Below are positions 1-11,499 of a stretch of 64,000 nucleotides of DNA, one piece after another. A program made the position numbers and the translations under genes. The DNA is taken from contig CAADRB010000077.1 in the NCBI GenBank assembly GCA_900708905.1, positions 275,326 through 339,325 of the forward strand, in the 5' to 3' direction. The first letter of the stretch is position 1; each line of letters starts with the position of its first letter. The notes beneath the pieces were generated by a model. It searched no databases. It was not told the DNA's origin and was given only the letters and a program-made list of their open reading frames with translations. This DNA is from Hymenolepis diminuta (taxonomy: Eukaryota; Platyhelminthes; Cestoda; Cyclophyllidea; Hymenolepididae).

Positions 1-110
1 ATCTTCCTTCTTCTTGTTTCTCAATCACATTGCAACGGATTAGACCATTGAAGGGCAAGAAGGAGAAGTGGAAGTGGGCCAAGCCAAATTGGCTGTATCA
101 TGAAAGTAAA
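1..110 (+). repeat. R1 promoter-proximal repeat, truncated by the window edge
   Basis: This matches a block found at about 11280-11460, 27080-27240 and 55640-55790, recognised by the stretch around agaaggagaagtggaagtgg and the following tgtatcatgaaa. Where complete it lies directly upstream of the S2 Kelch promoter. No gene follows here: 111-690 has no coding pattern that I recognise. Confidence 0.6.
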
Positions 111-689
111 AGTGCTTGGATTAATGCAAATTTATTAAGGTATAACCTCCTGATTAATTGGGGTTCCTTTTGCCTTATAATTCATTAAAATTTCGAGATG
201 GTGTGGGGTTCACAACGCTAACAAGGCTGATTGGATCACGTGCGCTAGAACTTTCCTGGAAGTGCGGACGTATGTACAGAGGTTTCCTCAACAAATCAGC
301 AATCGAGATCTCTGCAGCCTATCGTGGTTTTGTATTTAATAACTAAGCTTTTGATTCACATAAACAAGGAAGTGGTCAATAAACCCTCTCCACACAGCAT
401 CTTTGGTTTGGTTTTGTATTTAACTTTCCAGCCGAACGAAAGATCCAAAATTATGCTTCAATTGAGTCAATATGTACCGAAATAAAAGGCTTTTTTTTAA
501 AAATTGGAGACAATTTACGGAAGTTCTGATCATTTTTAAATGTTCACCAGACGAATGGTAAACTGCAGTCCAGTCAGCAGTTATTAATATTAAGCTTAGT
601 TTTGCAAAGTAAATAAGTAATTGTACGGAGGAGTTTCTTCAAGTTGGAAAAATGCCCTTGAACACAAAAGTATCAATGCATATATTAGC

Positions 690-1260
690 AGGAGAGAAAT
701 TGTGACTTTGAATAGCACAAGCTTAACTTTAAAATAACCTAAAAATAATCACCTCAGTCTGTTCAAATTTACTGTCAGAATCTGTCAATTGAAAGAAAAA
801 TATTCACCTCCTGCGTTGAATTTGTCAAAATATTGTCCACAATAAAGCAGAGGATGTGTTGGAGGAGCGAATAAAATTTCATCTCACAATAAGTGATGAA
901 AATGATACAGGCGGTTTAGCTTGGGCCACTTCCACTTCTCCTTCTTACCTCTCACCATATGCAAAGTGGTTGAGAAACTGGAAGAAGGAAGACACTTTTG
1001 AATATTCTCGCAAATAATTGAACCAATGAGTTAAGGTTGCTTTGGCACACTCCGTCGTGAAACTGGAAAAAAGAAAACAGGTTTGAACAATCTCCCTAAT
1101 AATTAATCAGATGAGTTAATTTTGCTTTAGAAGCGGGAATGAGCAAAGCACAACTGACTGCATTGTGTGAACTCGTCTATTTATGTACTCCGTAATGGAG
1201 CTAATGTTTCTCCACTCCTTTCTCTGACAGGATCTCTGCTCTATTCATTGTAAATTATTC
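690..1260 (-). repeat. S2-type promoter region plus R1, minus orientation, without a gene body
   Basis: On the minus strand this repeats the 55480-55960 arrangement: R1 (about 1050-905), then the segment with gtccacaataaagcagagga (written as on the plus strand) and the segment leading to the S2 promoter. It stops near 700, before the promoter core. 1140-1230 resembles the sequence upstream of the E1 promoter (gaactcgtctatttatgtac). I see no coding sequence. Confidence 0.55.
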
Positions 1261-1461
1261 AAATTGCAATGTTTTTATTTAGGTCAACTGAATTTACTTT
1301 TCTATAGGCTGCTTCATCATCTACTTGACAGGTAAGGTATACCGCTACTGAATTTGCTTCAGTGTCTAGTATAGCTGAGCTATCTCCAAGATCCATGCAA
1401 AATCGAGAATTTCCAAATGTTGGGGTTGCAGGGATGAAAATATACCTACTTGCTCTCAACG

Positions 1462-1635
1462 CAGCGTCAACCGACGGGAACAGAACACACTGATTCCAAA
1501 ATCGTCCTAGTTATATCTAAAGAGCGAGTCTTTGATGTGGGCTGGGAAAAGAACGCTGACGCCTTGGAGATGCTAGACGTGAATTATGGTTCGTATTTTG
1601 CTCAAAGTGGGACGTTGGTCTTTCGTAATAATTAG
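1462..1635 (+). pseudogene. S4 Kelch-like terminal exon
   Basis: The frame ends at TAG (1633-1635) and contains the motif RVFDVGWEK...LEMLDVNYG, which resembles the family's blade motif RVYVVGxGE...MEMLDV. A second copy at 60090-60242 keeps the same frame and stop with mostly conservative changes, so this was coding in the recent past. 19270-19345 preserves only its start. No upstream exons, promoter or ATG can be assigned. It may be a terminal exon of a diverged Kelch paralogue; that is an inference from two short motifs. Confidence 0.4.
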
Positions 1636-2210
1636 GCTGGCATTGAGCATTTCCACTTCTGGATCTGAGCAATTCCTACAGTGGTATACTTCAGTTTCAA
1701 CATAACAAAAGATCAAAAGGACTCAGCTCCAGGCACTAAAGGAATCCTTATCTCGGCAAGTTCTCGATTCTAGATTGAATCAGTGCTATCGTAGAGTATG
1801 AATTAAATGCAACATCAAAGCAGTCAAAGCAGACAAAGAATAACTGCAATCATTAATCATCAGGTATGAGTCGTAATTGTTGAAAATTTTTTTCCAGACT
1901 GAGTAAATCACGTCAGGGTTCCCAAATATGCAGCCGATGCTACACTTCACATACCTATTATGGTATATTGGGACGTATTCTCTCCAATATCCAGATTGAC
2001 AAATATCATTTGATAAGAAATCCTTAATTAATAATCCAACAAATCATTCCACACTGCTACTCGATTCAAAGTGCGTGTAAGTTGAATGATGACTCTGTGC
2101 ATTTGGACAATTAGAATTTTATTCACATTCACTATGACAATACTTCGGTTTATCGTCCACCAAGCTGGAATGCCATCTTTTATGTCCCTGTGACCCATAA
2201 ACCCATCTGT
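1636..2210. repeat. Flank of S4, shared with 60245-60600
   Basis: The stretch around 1740-1900 (ctatcgtagagtatgaat) is repeated at about 60440-60570 and 61785-61900. It therefore belongs to a larger duplicated unit that includes the S4 exon. No open frame is conserved between copies after the S4 stop. Confidence 0.5.
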
Positions 2211-2479
2211 CATGTCTAAACGATCCATCGATCTCCCCCCTCTTATAACCGCCTTGTGTCATCTAAAATGTACATCTGCGCTCAAGTCCTCGCGTATCCG
2301 TACCCAAGTGACTCACATGAAGCTACCTTTGTTCCCCAACTGTTGTTTCCCACACAATAACAACGCATGCCTGTCAGTTACCAGCTCCTGTGGTTCCTCC
2401 TCATCTCTCCCCTTCCTCAGCACGCTCCTCTCTCTATCTCTCTCTCCCACCCCCTTCAACTTGTTCACAGATTAATTGC

Positions 2480-3290
2480 CCTGTTGTGTGACCGCACCTC
2501 TCTTCCCTTGATTCGCTTTCGATCCCTCTACCAATATGCCCTTCTTCATCCCAGTTTCCCTATCTACGACTGCTACTTGATAGGAGTTGTGACCTCAATT
2601 AGACATGTCAATCTACTCCCTGCTTTGTCGTTTTAAAACAGATAACAATTTAGACTCATTTTATACTCCAGTGTGCCATTATTCTCCAATTGAACGAACA
2701 CCTTCTCCCTGACTCTCTGATTAAGGTTTTCAGTCGAACTTGAAATGATCAAACAGAAGAGTTGTGTTGACCGTGGTATGTGGAACAAATCCCGCTAAGG
2801 ATCCGACCACTCACGTTGAACCAACTCGAAGGCATTCCACCGAAATCTTCCATAGTAAACCCAATCACACGGTGTTTCATGTGTAGTATATTCAAACGAC
2901 AGAGCGACATCAGGTTAAGTTAAACAAAGGCTACATGGAATTGAAAAGAAAAGTCACAAACATTTATTTAAGTTTAGATTTACTATCAGCATTCTGCAAA
3001 AGTCCTTGTTCATGAAGTTGAGATGATTGCGTTTATTTCAGTAAGGAAGGAGAAAGATAGGAAGGAGGTGGAAGGCCACCAGATTGAGAGAGGAAAATGT
3101 GGGATTGACTTCCATCAATTTATTTTCCGGTCACTTTCCAATTCAATGGACCGCATCGGCAAACTCCACTAAAGGCGATTTGATACTTTCTGTTAAAATG
3201 AAACAGTAAAATCAGGAATCGAAGCGAATTAGCAAATTATTTCGAAAAACATCAATTAAGTTGCCCTTTGCATGCCTTCATTGTGGGAAC
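2480..3290. repeat. R10/R6 repeat block, inverted relative to 20800-21300
   Basis: 2500-2640 contains a frame with the string YQYxLxHPSFPIxDCYLIGV, also present on the minus strand at about 21290-21170. 2990-3290 is R6, with copies at 8240-8400, 12860-13030, 20850-20950, 28900-29170 and 56640-56757. R6 includes tgctaattcacttcgattcc in one orientation. In S2 copies R6 follows the Kelch exons, so it is probably their 3' region. Confidence 0.5.
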
Positions 3291-3504
3291 TCGCCTATTA
3301 ATGTACCCCGTAATGGGGAAGGTATTTCTCCTTTCCTTCACCATATTATCGGCTTCATTTTGGCAAATTCTGAGTGTAAATAAGTCCAAACCTGAATGAT
3401 TTTAAGGTGATTTCAATGTTGAACTCATGATACTCAAATCCACAATTTCAGTTATTAATTGACAGTGAATTCTCAGTTACTGACTGGTGCAGTGCCTCGT
3501 CGCC

Positions 3505-3561
3505 AAAACCCAATCACTTCGCAATGTTTATGCACATTTCAAACAGAACCGAAGTATAAAA
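3505..3561 (+). promoter_or_regulatory. Conserved CCAAT + TATA promoter of Kelch copy A
   Basis: CCAAT lies at 3510-3514 and TATAAAA at 3555-3561, 60 bp before the ATG at 3621. The same spacing recurs in copy C (TATAAAA 15764-15770), on the minus strand in L (55166-55159), and in the BTB-less copies E (26640-26634) and H (46563-46556). In B the TATA has become a run of A. Conservation among otherwise decayed copies supports a core promoter, but nothing here shows that it is active. Confidence 0.6.
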
Positions 3562-3620
3562 CCGGAGAGTTTGCATGCCGCAATTCACATGACAGCCGTC
3601 TGCAGACCAAGCGTAGTCCT

Positions 3621-6276
3621 ATGAACAACCTTGAAATTGTCAACCCAGATGCAAACTCGGAATGCTTTTCACGTTTCCTGGGAATGTGCTATCGACGAGA
3701 ACGCCTCTACATTTTCATTAATCTGAGTCACCAAATTTGAGAAATTCAATCTCTCCCTATTAGACTAAGGAAGGTGAGGAGGTGGGTGCACATCTCATCG
3801 TGCTTTCTGCCTCCTTCCCTGTATTCGGGAAACATTTGAGTGGCAATGACATTGTCCACGTCCAATTGTCGAGGTTTCATCATGAGTGAGCTGATTACAA
3901 TTTGCTGAACTGTTTGCTTTTGATAGAGTAGTTAATGCTGCCGTGGAATATGCATATGGCGGCATAGAAAATATGTCACCGGAAGTTGCCCTGAGATTAT
4001 ACCTTCTTGCACACAACCTCCAAAACAAATCCCTCGTTGATGCGTGCACAAAGTTTTTATGTGCCAAGTGAGTGGTGAATCGATGGAACCGAAAATGTCG
4101 ATGTTGATTGAATGATAAAATACGGTTTGTGAAATTTGTAGAATTGTGGAGACAAATGTGAGTGAAGTCTGGTCAGTAGCCAACGCAACAAAGAACGAAG
4201 TTCTGATTGAAGTGTGTGCACCTCTGGTGTTGATGAACTGGGAAATGTTTAGGACATCTCGACTCTTTCATGTGATTACAGGCATGATGAGCCTTCTTGG
4301 TTGCTCTCGAATGGCACTGGAGTCAGCAAAATCAAAAGTGAAGGCATTAATCGGGTGGCGGAATTCATCGAGAGATGACGAAGAATGCACAGCTCGCACT
4401 ACTGCATTCAGAGACATGGTTTCACTTCCGGAATTCAAAATATGCCCGAACTTATAGCGGATCTCTTTTTCGAGGGCATAGACATTCCCGGAGAATGGAG
4501 ATTTGTTTAAATGCCTCTATAAACACCTGCTTCGGTATCCTCAATGTGTGTTAAACCGATTTATCCCCACTGCAACAGCAAAATCATTTAAAACAAGAGA
4601 CTTAATTTGGATTGAACCTCCAATTTTCGGATTAATTCAGGTTTCATTTAAACCATGACGTTCATGTGCAATCACCACGGGTCAATAAATGCACCTGAGT
4701 TGTTCGTATTTCCACTTTAGGATAATGGAATATTGGAGGGGACATTTCATAAAAGTACATGGACGACATGAGTTCACGTGATGATGCCTCCCTTCCATTT
4801 TCTCATCATTCATATTTTCGACCATCGTTGGGTTTATTTGGAGAAGTTTGTGAGAGTTATTTTGTCGATTTATAGGATGTGGCTCGCAGAGGCACGGAAG
4901 ACTGCGAGGACACAACCGATCGCTTCCTCCTTGATGCCTCCTTCTTCTTCTGAAGCGAAAAGACAATTCACTGAGTATGGTGGTTTTCGTTTCAGTTTAT
5001 TTAAATTTTGTGTCTTTCTCTTTTTATGTTAAAAGTCAGGAAAGACTTGCAATATTTGAGCATACGTCAAACGTGTTTTTATTCTGAATCGCGAAGGTAC
5101 TGAAGTGGAAATCGAACACCAATTGCCGGTCAGAGGATGGAGGAATATTGTTGCATTTCAAGGTATGTTGCTCTCATTTCTTGAGTTTTATAATATAAGA
5201 GAAATGCTGAACGCTTTTATTCTCCGATATTAGACAAACTGGTATTTATCGGTGTTGTTGAATATAAAAATGGTCCTCCCACAATTTCCCTGGGTTCAAA
5301 AAGAGTTGACGTGATGGATATCTCAACAGGTCAAGTGTCATCTCTTTCTGATATGATAAAGGCCATTTCCAATTCAGTTGATGTGGCATCTGAAAACGAA
5401 ATTTTCGTCTTTGGCACTGTGTTTTTTTCAGTCACTGGGTACAGCTTTACGAATCATGTTTACGGGACTGCTTCAGGAAGGCGAGATTTTTTTTATTTTT
5501 ATTTTTCGTTGGCCTTTATGTCTCTTGGTGGCCTTAAGAGTGAAAGAATTGCTGCCTCCTACTATATGGTCACTTCTGTCACCCATGATTGAAGAAAGAT
5601 CGTGCAGTGCTGCCGTCAATATTCCAGATTATGGCGTCTTGGTCATTGGTGGAATGGGAAGGAACCGATTAACTCTCCGCTCCACAGAGTTACTGACGCG
5701 GCGGTCTGATGAAGTAAGGGGTGAAGGAGGTGAAAAGTAGGAATGGCTCCCCTTCACTCCAATGAATAAAGAGCACCGCGGTGATCACCTTGCTGTTTAT
5801 TTCCAAGGAAGAGTCTACGTTGTTGGCTGTGGAGAAATCGGGAATGCGATGGAGATGCTGGACCTGGCAACAGGCGGTCAGTGGACCTCTTTGACCTTCT
5901 CCAATCGCTCACCAATCCAACGCCTTAGGATCCAATCAATGATAATAGTTGGTAATAAATTATTTGTTTTAGGTTAGTAAATGAGTTGATATTTTATATT
6001 TTCCTTCTTAATTCAAATTGTAATGTTTTATTAAGGTATGTTTGATCTTTATTCGATCAAACTGGATAGCGACGGGAAAGTAAGTTTGTTGGAGGCAGGT
6101 CCTTGTTCTCTCCTTTCAATCTGGTGGATTTTACGTCTTTTCTCTCTTTCTCCTCTCTCCGCATCACCTTGAAAAATGGAGAAAAAGGAAGTTTGTTCTT
6201 GACGGAAGTTGATGACAGTTCATTTAAAATGATGAAACCACCGATATGGACACAATCACCACTTCTTCCTGAATAA
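3621..6276 (+). pseudogene. Kelch copy A: full-length BTB-BACK-Kelch gene, disabled
   Basis: The only copy with all ten exons. E1 3621-3722 (MNNLEI start); E2 3764-3873 (EEVGAHLIVLSASFPVF, BTB core); E3 3927-4067; E4 4142-4500 (BACK); E5 4876-4974; E6 5036-5162; E7 5234-5480 (DKLVFIG, VDVMDISTGQVSSL); E8 5539-5972 (MIEERS, VLVIGG, YVVGCGE, MEMLDLATGGQWTSL); E9 6036-6079; E10 about 6187-6276. Introns are 40, 53, 74, 375, 61, 71, 58, 63 and about 107 bp. Family members are normally adaptors of cullin-3 ubiquitin ligases, with BTB binding the cullin and Kelch the substrate. Lesions: E1 donor GT to CT (3723); one base lost in E4 near 4428; E4 donor GT to AT (4501); frameshift in E6 near 5075; Trp to TAG at 5738; one base lost in E10. 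The E7-E8 intron has a GC donor. Confidence 0.85.
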
Positions 6277-6356
6277 AGGCCTTTTGGGGAGTGTTGACTT
6301 CCTGCTAACATCTTCCATGAATATTAAGTATTTATGAAATGAAAGATTTGAAATTG

Positions 6357-6362
6357 AATAAA
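6357..6362 (+). terminator. AATAAA polyadenylation signal of copy A
   Basis: AATAAA lies about 80 bp after the E10 stop and is followed by tgtgtgcgggtgg. The same signal and context recur in opposite orientation after copies D (near 19380), E (25088-25083) and F (near 37845), and in plus orientation at about 50104. This marks the shared 3' end of the family. Confidence 0.6.
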
Positions 6363-6539
6363 TGTGTGCGGGTGGCAATTTCATCAAATTATCCTTTCTA
6401 CTTTGATTTGCCTCATCTCAAACTGATGAAGAGTCTTGCTACAGAAGAGGAAAGCAAATTCCAGGAAACAGTTGGTTATTCTTTGCCTTTCATTTAAAAT
6501 TATCTGACAGTCTCAATGTCTGATGATGCATTTGAGCTT

Positions 6540-7044
6540 GAAAATGAAACCTGAATTAATCCAAAAATTGGAGGTTCATTCCAAATTAAGTCTCTTGTTT
6601 TAAACGATTTTGCTGTAGTAGTGGAGACTAATCGTCATTTTTAGCTCCTTCAAATCACCACTCTCCTGGCACACAAAAACTTCGTGCACCCATCCACGAG
6701 GGCCATGTTTTGGAGGTTATGTGCAAGAAGGTGTAATCTGAGGGCGACTTTCGGTGACATATTTTCAATGCCGCCATATGCATATTCCACGGCAGCAATC
6801 GCACGTGGACAACGACATTGCCACTCAGATTCTTCCTGAATACATGGAAGGAGGCAGAAAAAATGATGACCTTTGAGCCCACCTCTTCATCTTCCTCGGT
6901 CTACTGACGAGAATATAAATTATTACAAACTTGCTTACTCATATTAATGAAGATGTAGAGGCCTTCTCGTCGTACAAGCATCCCACGGAATTGCGAAAAG
7001 CATTCCAAGATTGTCTCTGAATTGACAATTTCAAGGTCATTCAT
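6540..7044 (-). pseudogene. Kelch copy B: BTB-only remnant
   Basis: E1 (7044-6943, 34 codons, MNDLEI start) is intact in length, but its donor is AT instead of GT. E2 (about 6900-6800, KVIIFSASFHVFRKNLSGN) runs straight into E3 (GGIENMSP at about 6770-6750) with the 53-bp intron and its flanks deleted, which breaks the frame. The E3 donor is GA (ggagagtgg). E4 is missing: the sequence passes into a piece of intron 4 (6620-6530) that matches 4565-4655 of copy A. The promoter keeps CCAAT, but the TATA box is lost. Confidence 0.75.
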
Positions 7045-7489
7045 CAGGCTGGGTCTGGTATACTGACGACAGTTTTGTGAATTGCGATATGCAAACCCTC
7101 CATTTTTTTGCTTCCGTTCTGCTTCAAATGCGCACAAATTTGCAGTGATTGGGTTTTGGCAATGAGGCACCGCACGACCCGTAACTGAGAATTCCCTGTC
7201 AATCAATAGTAGAAATTGTGGCTTTTAGTATCATGAGTTCAACCTTGAAATCACCTAAAATTCACTCAAGTTTGCACTCATTTACTAAGTCAATCTATTT
7301 ATAGAAGGAACAATGCTCACCCCATACGCAGAATTTGTCAAAATACTCACCGAAACCTTTCAGGTTTCACATATACTTCCTGATTTGTCTCCGGACGATT
7401 TACCAATTGAGGAAAAAAACTGGCATCTGAAGCTCAAGATATGCACCTCGTTTTCGTCATGGGAATCGTTCATAATTCTCCCCAATTAA

Positions 7490-8140
7490 ATCACCAAATG
7501 TTAAGCTGAACCAATTGAAAATGCCATTTTCGAGTCTACTTAAATAATATAAGTAGGCAACTGCTATCACTAACATAAAATTCACATAAAATGCAAGCGT
7601 GAGCATACAAATATGTGTTTATTTTAAGGGGGGATGGAAAATTAATACCTGAGGCTAACATTTACCTTCGGCAAATTCATTGTGAAGTCTGAATATGGCT
7701 GTCTGAACAAATAAGGTGAAACAAAATGTAGGAGCTCTACTTCTCATTTCATGGGAGGCTTCTCTTATTGAGGACATTTGACATGTGTACTCAGCATATT
7801 TCGCCCTTTCAGAAAGCAGTTAATGACGTCTCTCGCAATTTTCCTACATTTTCTGTTACCACTGCACATTTGCATCTAGCGCTTCTCAGGTTGCGAATTT
7901 GGAGAAGTTTAATTATGGCACTAGATGTGTATCTGCCACACGTACTGGATCAGTAGCTAATGCTTCTGTACTACTTCAGATATATGATCGAATGGCCAAA
8001 TGAATCGACTTTCACTCTTTCAAGTTAACATTTGGGAGTTGATTTTGGTCGGAAATGCAATTTGAGTTACTCTTTCTTGCCAAAATGAACATTCTTTCAA
8101 TGAGGAAATATTACAAGTTAGAAGAGTGTTGATTCGCTAT
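7490..8140 (+). pseudogene. F5/F6 cassette remnants
   Basis: 7690-7950 is a decayed copy of the F6 exon at 30411-30223 (shared string TTAHxHxALLRLRIWR). 7940-8130 corresponds to the next F6 exon (VYLPHVLxQ then TAG), also present at 13930-14160 and 30170-29950. The upstream part, 7500-7690, matches the F5 region at 30840-30500 in reverse. In-frame stops make this copy non-coding. The family is not recognised. Confidence 0.45.
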
Positions 8141-8239
8141 TTTCTTTACTCCATTTCCACTTTTGCCATTCCCCAAGTCAATGCTTCTTTGGAAAGAGCA
8201 AAGAGGGATGCATTTGTATCAAGCTGAATTGGATTGAAG

Positions 8240-8420
8240 GAGGAGAATGTGGGTCTAACTCCAACTCACTTTCACCAGAGTGAAGGCAAATTGATAAAAA
8301 TATCTGTGAAAATGAAACAGTAAAATCAGGAATCGAAGTGAATTAGCAAAATATTTCAAGAAACATCAATTGTGTTGCCCTTTGTATGCCTCATGAAGGA
8401 GGAAACGAAATTCGAGTTTC
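8240..8420 (-). repeat. R6 repeat copy
   Basis: Matches the S2 3' region at 12860-13030 in reverse orientation, including tgaaacagtaaaatcaggaa. No coding frame is kept. 8130-8240, between F6 and R6, is the F7-type stretch shared with 14280-14340 and 29760-29830. Confidence 0.55.
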
Positions 8421-8639
8421 CCACCCCTCATCGGAAGATGTGAATAAGAAAATAGCTTACTTCAGTGGAATTGGAAGTATTTACCAGATGCAATTTCTCT
8501 GAAAATTCTAATCTGGCATCATTTGAAGCAAAACACATCAAGAGGCGTCAGAGCCCATAGAATACCCTATTTATATGCCAGCATATGAGAAGTTGATGAC
8601 ACTTAAAACTGCTGCCTTTGTGACGAACCCCAAAATGTG

Positions 8640-8830
8640 AACTGTGAAGCGGGAAATTTCCATGCAGAGATTTAACAAGGAGAGGAACAAAACGGGGTCG
8701 AGGAGGTACGCTGACCAATTTCTTCAAACTCCAGCATCTCCACCACGTCCATGTACACTCCACACCCAACTACTTAGAAGGTGGGGCACAACAGCACCAA
8801 TCAACAGGGAAGAAACCGTCAATCAATAGT
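8640..8830 (-). pseudogene. Chimera 1: S2 promoter fused to a late Kelch blade
   Basis: Reading on the minus strand, the S2 upstream sequence (ttgattggtgctgtt, ccccacctt) passes directly into the E8 region encoding VVGCGVYMDVVEMLEF. In other S2 copies the same promoter sequence continues as tcaaaacacag. The fusion point is identical in the copy at 14930-14698, so the chimera was formed once and then duplicated. The blade here has TAG in place of the preceding aromatic residue and soon loses similarity. Confidence 0.6.
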
Positions 8831-8839
8831 GGAAATTGC

Positions 8840-9230
8840 GATTTTTAAATCACCCAAAAATAATCACCTCAGTCTGCTCCCATTTACTGTCTGAAACTGT
8901 TAATTGAAGGAAAAATATTCACCACCCACGTTGATTTTGTCAAAATAATATTCAGAATAAAGCAGAGGATGTGTTGTAGGAGCGAATTAAAAGTCACCAC
9001 GAAATAAGCGATGAAAATGAGCTAGATTTCATGATACAGGCGATTTAGCTTGGGCCACTTCCACTTCTCCTTCTTACCTCTCACCATATGCAAAGTGATT
9101 GAGAAACTGGAAGAAGGAAGACACTTTTGAATATTCTTGCAAACAATTAAGCAGATGAGTTAAGGTTGCTTTAGACACATTCCGTCGTGACGGTTTGACC
9201 TCACAACAGCTAATTATGCCAATCACTGTT
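8840..9230 (-). repeat. S2 promoter upstream region plus R1, minus orientation
   Basis: Same order as 690-1170 and 15400-14930: R1 (9230-9040), then the stretch with aagcagaggatgtgtt, then the promoter of chimera 1. No coding content. Confidence 0.6.
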
Positions 9231-9289
9231 ACAATGATTTGAAGAATGAAGGCCAAGGTGGAGAAGTGGAAACGAGGCAGCCAGTTGCG

Positions 9290-9660
9290 GCATACCCTCA
9301 TGAAAATGACAAGAGGTGCGCGATTACAGGCTTTCATAAACATGCATTTTAAGAAGCATTTCGGGGAGTTCTGAATAATTCTACCAACATTAAAATGTAA
9401 GCATTTTATGATCACATCAGCTGATTGAAAGTTCTCTGAATCCGCTTCCAGTAACAGTTTCAGCGAATCACTACATGATCAACTTATCTGACCCCGCAAT
9501 TGACTGGGATACGTTCAGGCACTAGCGAATCCGATGACTGAAATCTTTGGTCTTCTAATTTGATTCACTTTACTGTTACTTGCCTACTGTTATCATGTTA
9601 CCCGCTTAGAAATTCGCGTCAGAGGACAATCAATTCTCTTTATTCCATGGAACTCTCCGG
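9290..9660 (+). pseudogene. F8 cassette copy (unrecognised protein, membrane-type ORF)
   Basis: This is the diverged version of the palindrome arm at 23555-23946. It keeps the string SLNPLPVTVSA and the end DPAIDWDTFRH followed by TAG, then MTEIFGLL and VTRLEIRVRG. In the small downstream frame the Trp codon of the palindrome copy is TGA here, so that frame is broken. Conserved reading between diverged copies suggests former coding sequence. I do not recognise the protein. Confidence 0.45.
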
Positions 9661-9900
9661 TTTATTGATTTAACGCAATAACATTTAGGAAGGCGTTTTC
9701 TAGCACTCATCTTGGACAATGAGTTGTACCTTAGAGCCTACTTCTGCGAGACTCGAATGTGAACGCACTTCCACTAACCACAGTTAGTCAGTATGACAGA
9801 GCATTGAGTCCTCTGGATGTGCGCAGATGGAAATCAAACCCGTGAGCTCCAACTTCATTGTTCAATTGTATGTCTTCTCTGCTTCGCGATCCTTATATCT
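9660..9900 (+). repeat. R9 dispersed repeat
   Basis: Shared with 23950-24235 and 40735-40930 (+) and with 13500-13370 (-). Typical strings are catcttggacaatga and cccgtgagctc. On the minus strand parts resemble tRNA A and B boxes (tggttagtgg, cattcgagtctcgc), so a tRNA-derived SINE is possible, but the match is weak. Confidence 0.4.
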
Positions 9901-10510
9901 TCAAAAGTGTCCGAACGCAAGACAATCCACAACGGATAAAACAAATTTAAAAATTCAAATTTGAATATAATATATTATGCATAAAGATTTTTATTATCAT
10001 TAATATATGGTCAACTCAAATAACGCAATAATTTAATTTAACCAATTACTTCTTGAAAGTGAAATAACATTATTACTAAATTTAAACTGAAAAAACTTGT
10101 ATCTAGCATCTATTATGCAAAGATTGATCATGCAAAATATTTAAATATTTATGAGAAAAAGGTCTATTCAAAAGATCCAACCATGTGGTTTCTATTTCAC
10201 AATACACTACTTATCATGTTATTCAGCGAATTGTTGAGCACATATTTACATATTTCGAGATTAATCTGAAATAATCTGAAATTACGACAAAAAATGGAAT
10301 TATTCGCCAAAATTTATCATTCATCTTTTGCATTTTGATAACAACATTGAACTGGTGATAATAAATGTCTCTCCGGAAATATTGCTCTACTTATTTTAAA
10401 TAAGTAGATGGAGTCAAAACTGCCCTATCAAATTTAAATAATAACAACGGACTTAGATTATCTTGCTTTTGATAACGTGTGTGAAATGTAATATTTCACT
10501 TGTCTAAGGA
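9900..10510. other. AT-rich single-copy stretch, no feature seen
   Basis: Strongly AT-rich with runs such as aatataatatattatgc. I see no conserved frame, no splice-site pattern and no match to the other repeats in the window. Confidence 0.4.
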
Positions 10511-10519
10511 GGTATAAAT

Positions 10520-10795
10520 GGCCAGTGATTGATCACAATTTAGCAACCCCACTATTCTCAAGCACAACTTGAACCAACTTATAAATAATTCACGTAAGTT
10601 TCCATGGTGGTTCAACTGCAAAATAGTCCCACGGAAATGAACAAAAGTATTGAATTAGATTCCGTCTCACATCCAATTTTTCTCTAATTAAAATGCTCGA
10701 ATCTGTTTGAAGTGTTTCCAGGAATTTCCTTTCATTAATTACTTGCTCACTTTCTCTAGCAAGACTTTCTATCAGTTTGAGATAAGGCAAAGCAT
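10520..10795 (-). pseudogene. F2 cassette copy
   Basis: On the minus strand the frame contains VQLQNSPTEMNKSIELDS, corresponding to VLQLQNIPTDMNKRIELE at 33932 and VLQLQSTLTEISRRIE at 24810. Other copies are at 18420-18790, 50200-50660, 52784-53060 and 59200-59430. F2 usually sits tail-to-tail with a Kelch 3' end, as here. The protein is not recognised; the repeated frame suggests a short helical segment. Confidence 0.45.
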
Positions 10796-10839
10796 ATTAG
10801 AACGGATAATTAAATGATGAAGTAGATTGGATATTTTGT

Positions 10840-11170
10840 TGAAACTGCCACCCGCTCACATTTATTCAAGTTTAAATCTATTATTTCACAAATACTTCAT
10901 GTTTGTGGAAGATATTAACGAAAAATCAGCACCCAAGAAAAGGCTTTCGTTCATGAAGAAGAGAAGATTGACCCGTCATCAACTTCAATCGGGAAACAAA
11001 TTTCCTTTTTCTCCATTTAGCGATAAAACTTGGTGGAGAATTTTAAGATGATCACTAAATTTATTAAAATACTGAATAAAAAAGCAAATTTAGTTAACCT
11101 TAATAAAACATTACAATTTGAATAATGATGTAATGGATTGAGAAGGAAAATATAAAATATCAAATCATTC
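10840..11170 (-). pseudogene. Isolated Kelch 3' end (E10, 3'UTR, piece of intron 8)
   Basis: Minus-strand sequence matches the tail of copies D, E and F: intron 8 (about 11170-11040), then E10-like sequence (11000-10960) and the 3'UTR with AATAAA (near 10860). E9 is missing by deletion, because the intron-8 sequence abuts E10. No upstream exons are present. The tail is followed by F2. Confidence 0.6.
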
Positions 11171-11460
11171 ATTGGCCAAGTCATTTGCACAGTGATTGGC
11201 ATAATTAGCTGCTGAGAGGTCAAACGATCGTGACGGGGTGTGTCCAAAGTAACCTTAACTCAACTGCTTAATTACTAGCGAGAATATTCAAAGGTGTCTT
11301 CTTCTTCCAGTTTCTCAATCACTTTGCAAATGGTTAGATCAATGAAGGGGAAGAAGGAGAAGTGGAAGTGAGTCAGGCTAAATCGACTGTATCATGAAAA
11401 CTGGTTCATTTCCGTACTCGGTTTCCATTTTCATTACTTCGTTCACAGATTTAGACAGCA
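11170..11460 (+). repeat. R1 repeat upstream of S2-a
   Basis: Contains cagtgattggcataattagc, gtcttcttcttccagtttct and the agaaggagaagtggaagtg core. The same block precedes S2-b (26985-27240) and S2-c (55520-55790) in the same orientation, so it is part of the duplicated unit. No coding frame. Confidence 0.6.
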
Positions 11461-11499
11461 AAGTCGAGCAGACTGAGGTGATTGTTGGTAGGTGATTTT

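Noticed and set aside
2212..2475. Plus frame rich in Ser and Pro
   Set aside because: Low-complexity ctctct sequence with no second copy. It overlaps another equally open frame.
3459..3620. Open frame continuing upstream of the E1 ATG in several copies
   Set aside because: It has no ATG and contains the CCAAT and TATA elements. Its conservation is explained by promoter and leader sequence shared between copies.
9700..9890. R9 as a tRNA gene
   Set aside because: Only loose A- and B-box resemblance; no cloverleaf can be drawn and the spacing is wrong. A tRNA-derived SINE remains possible.
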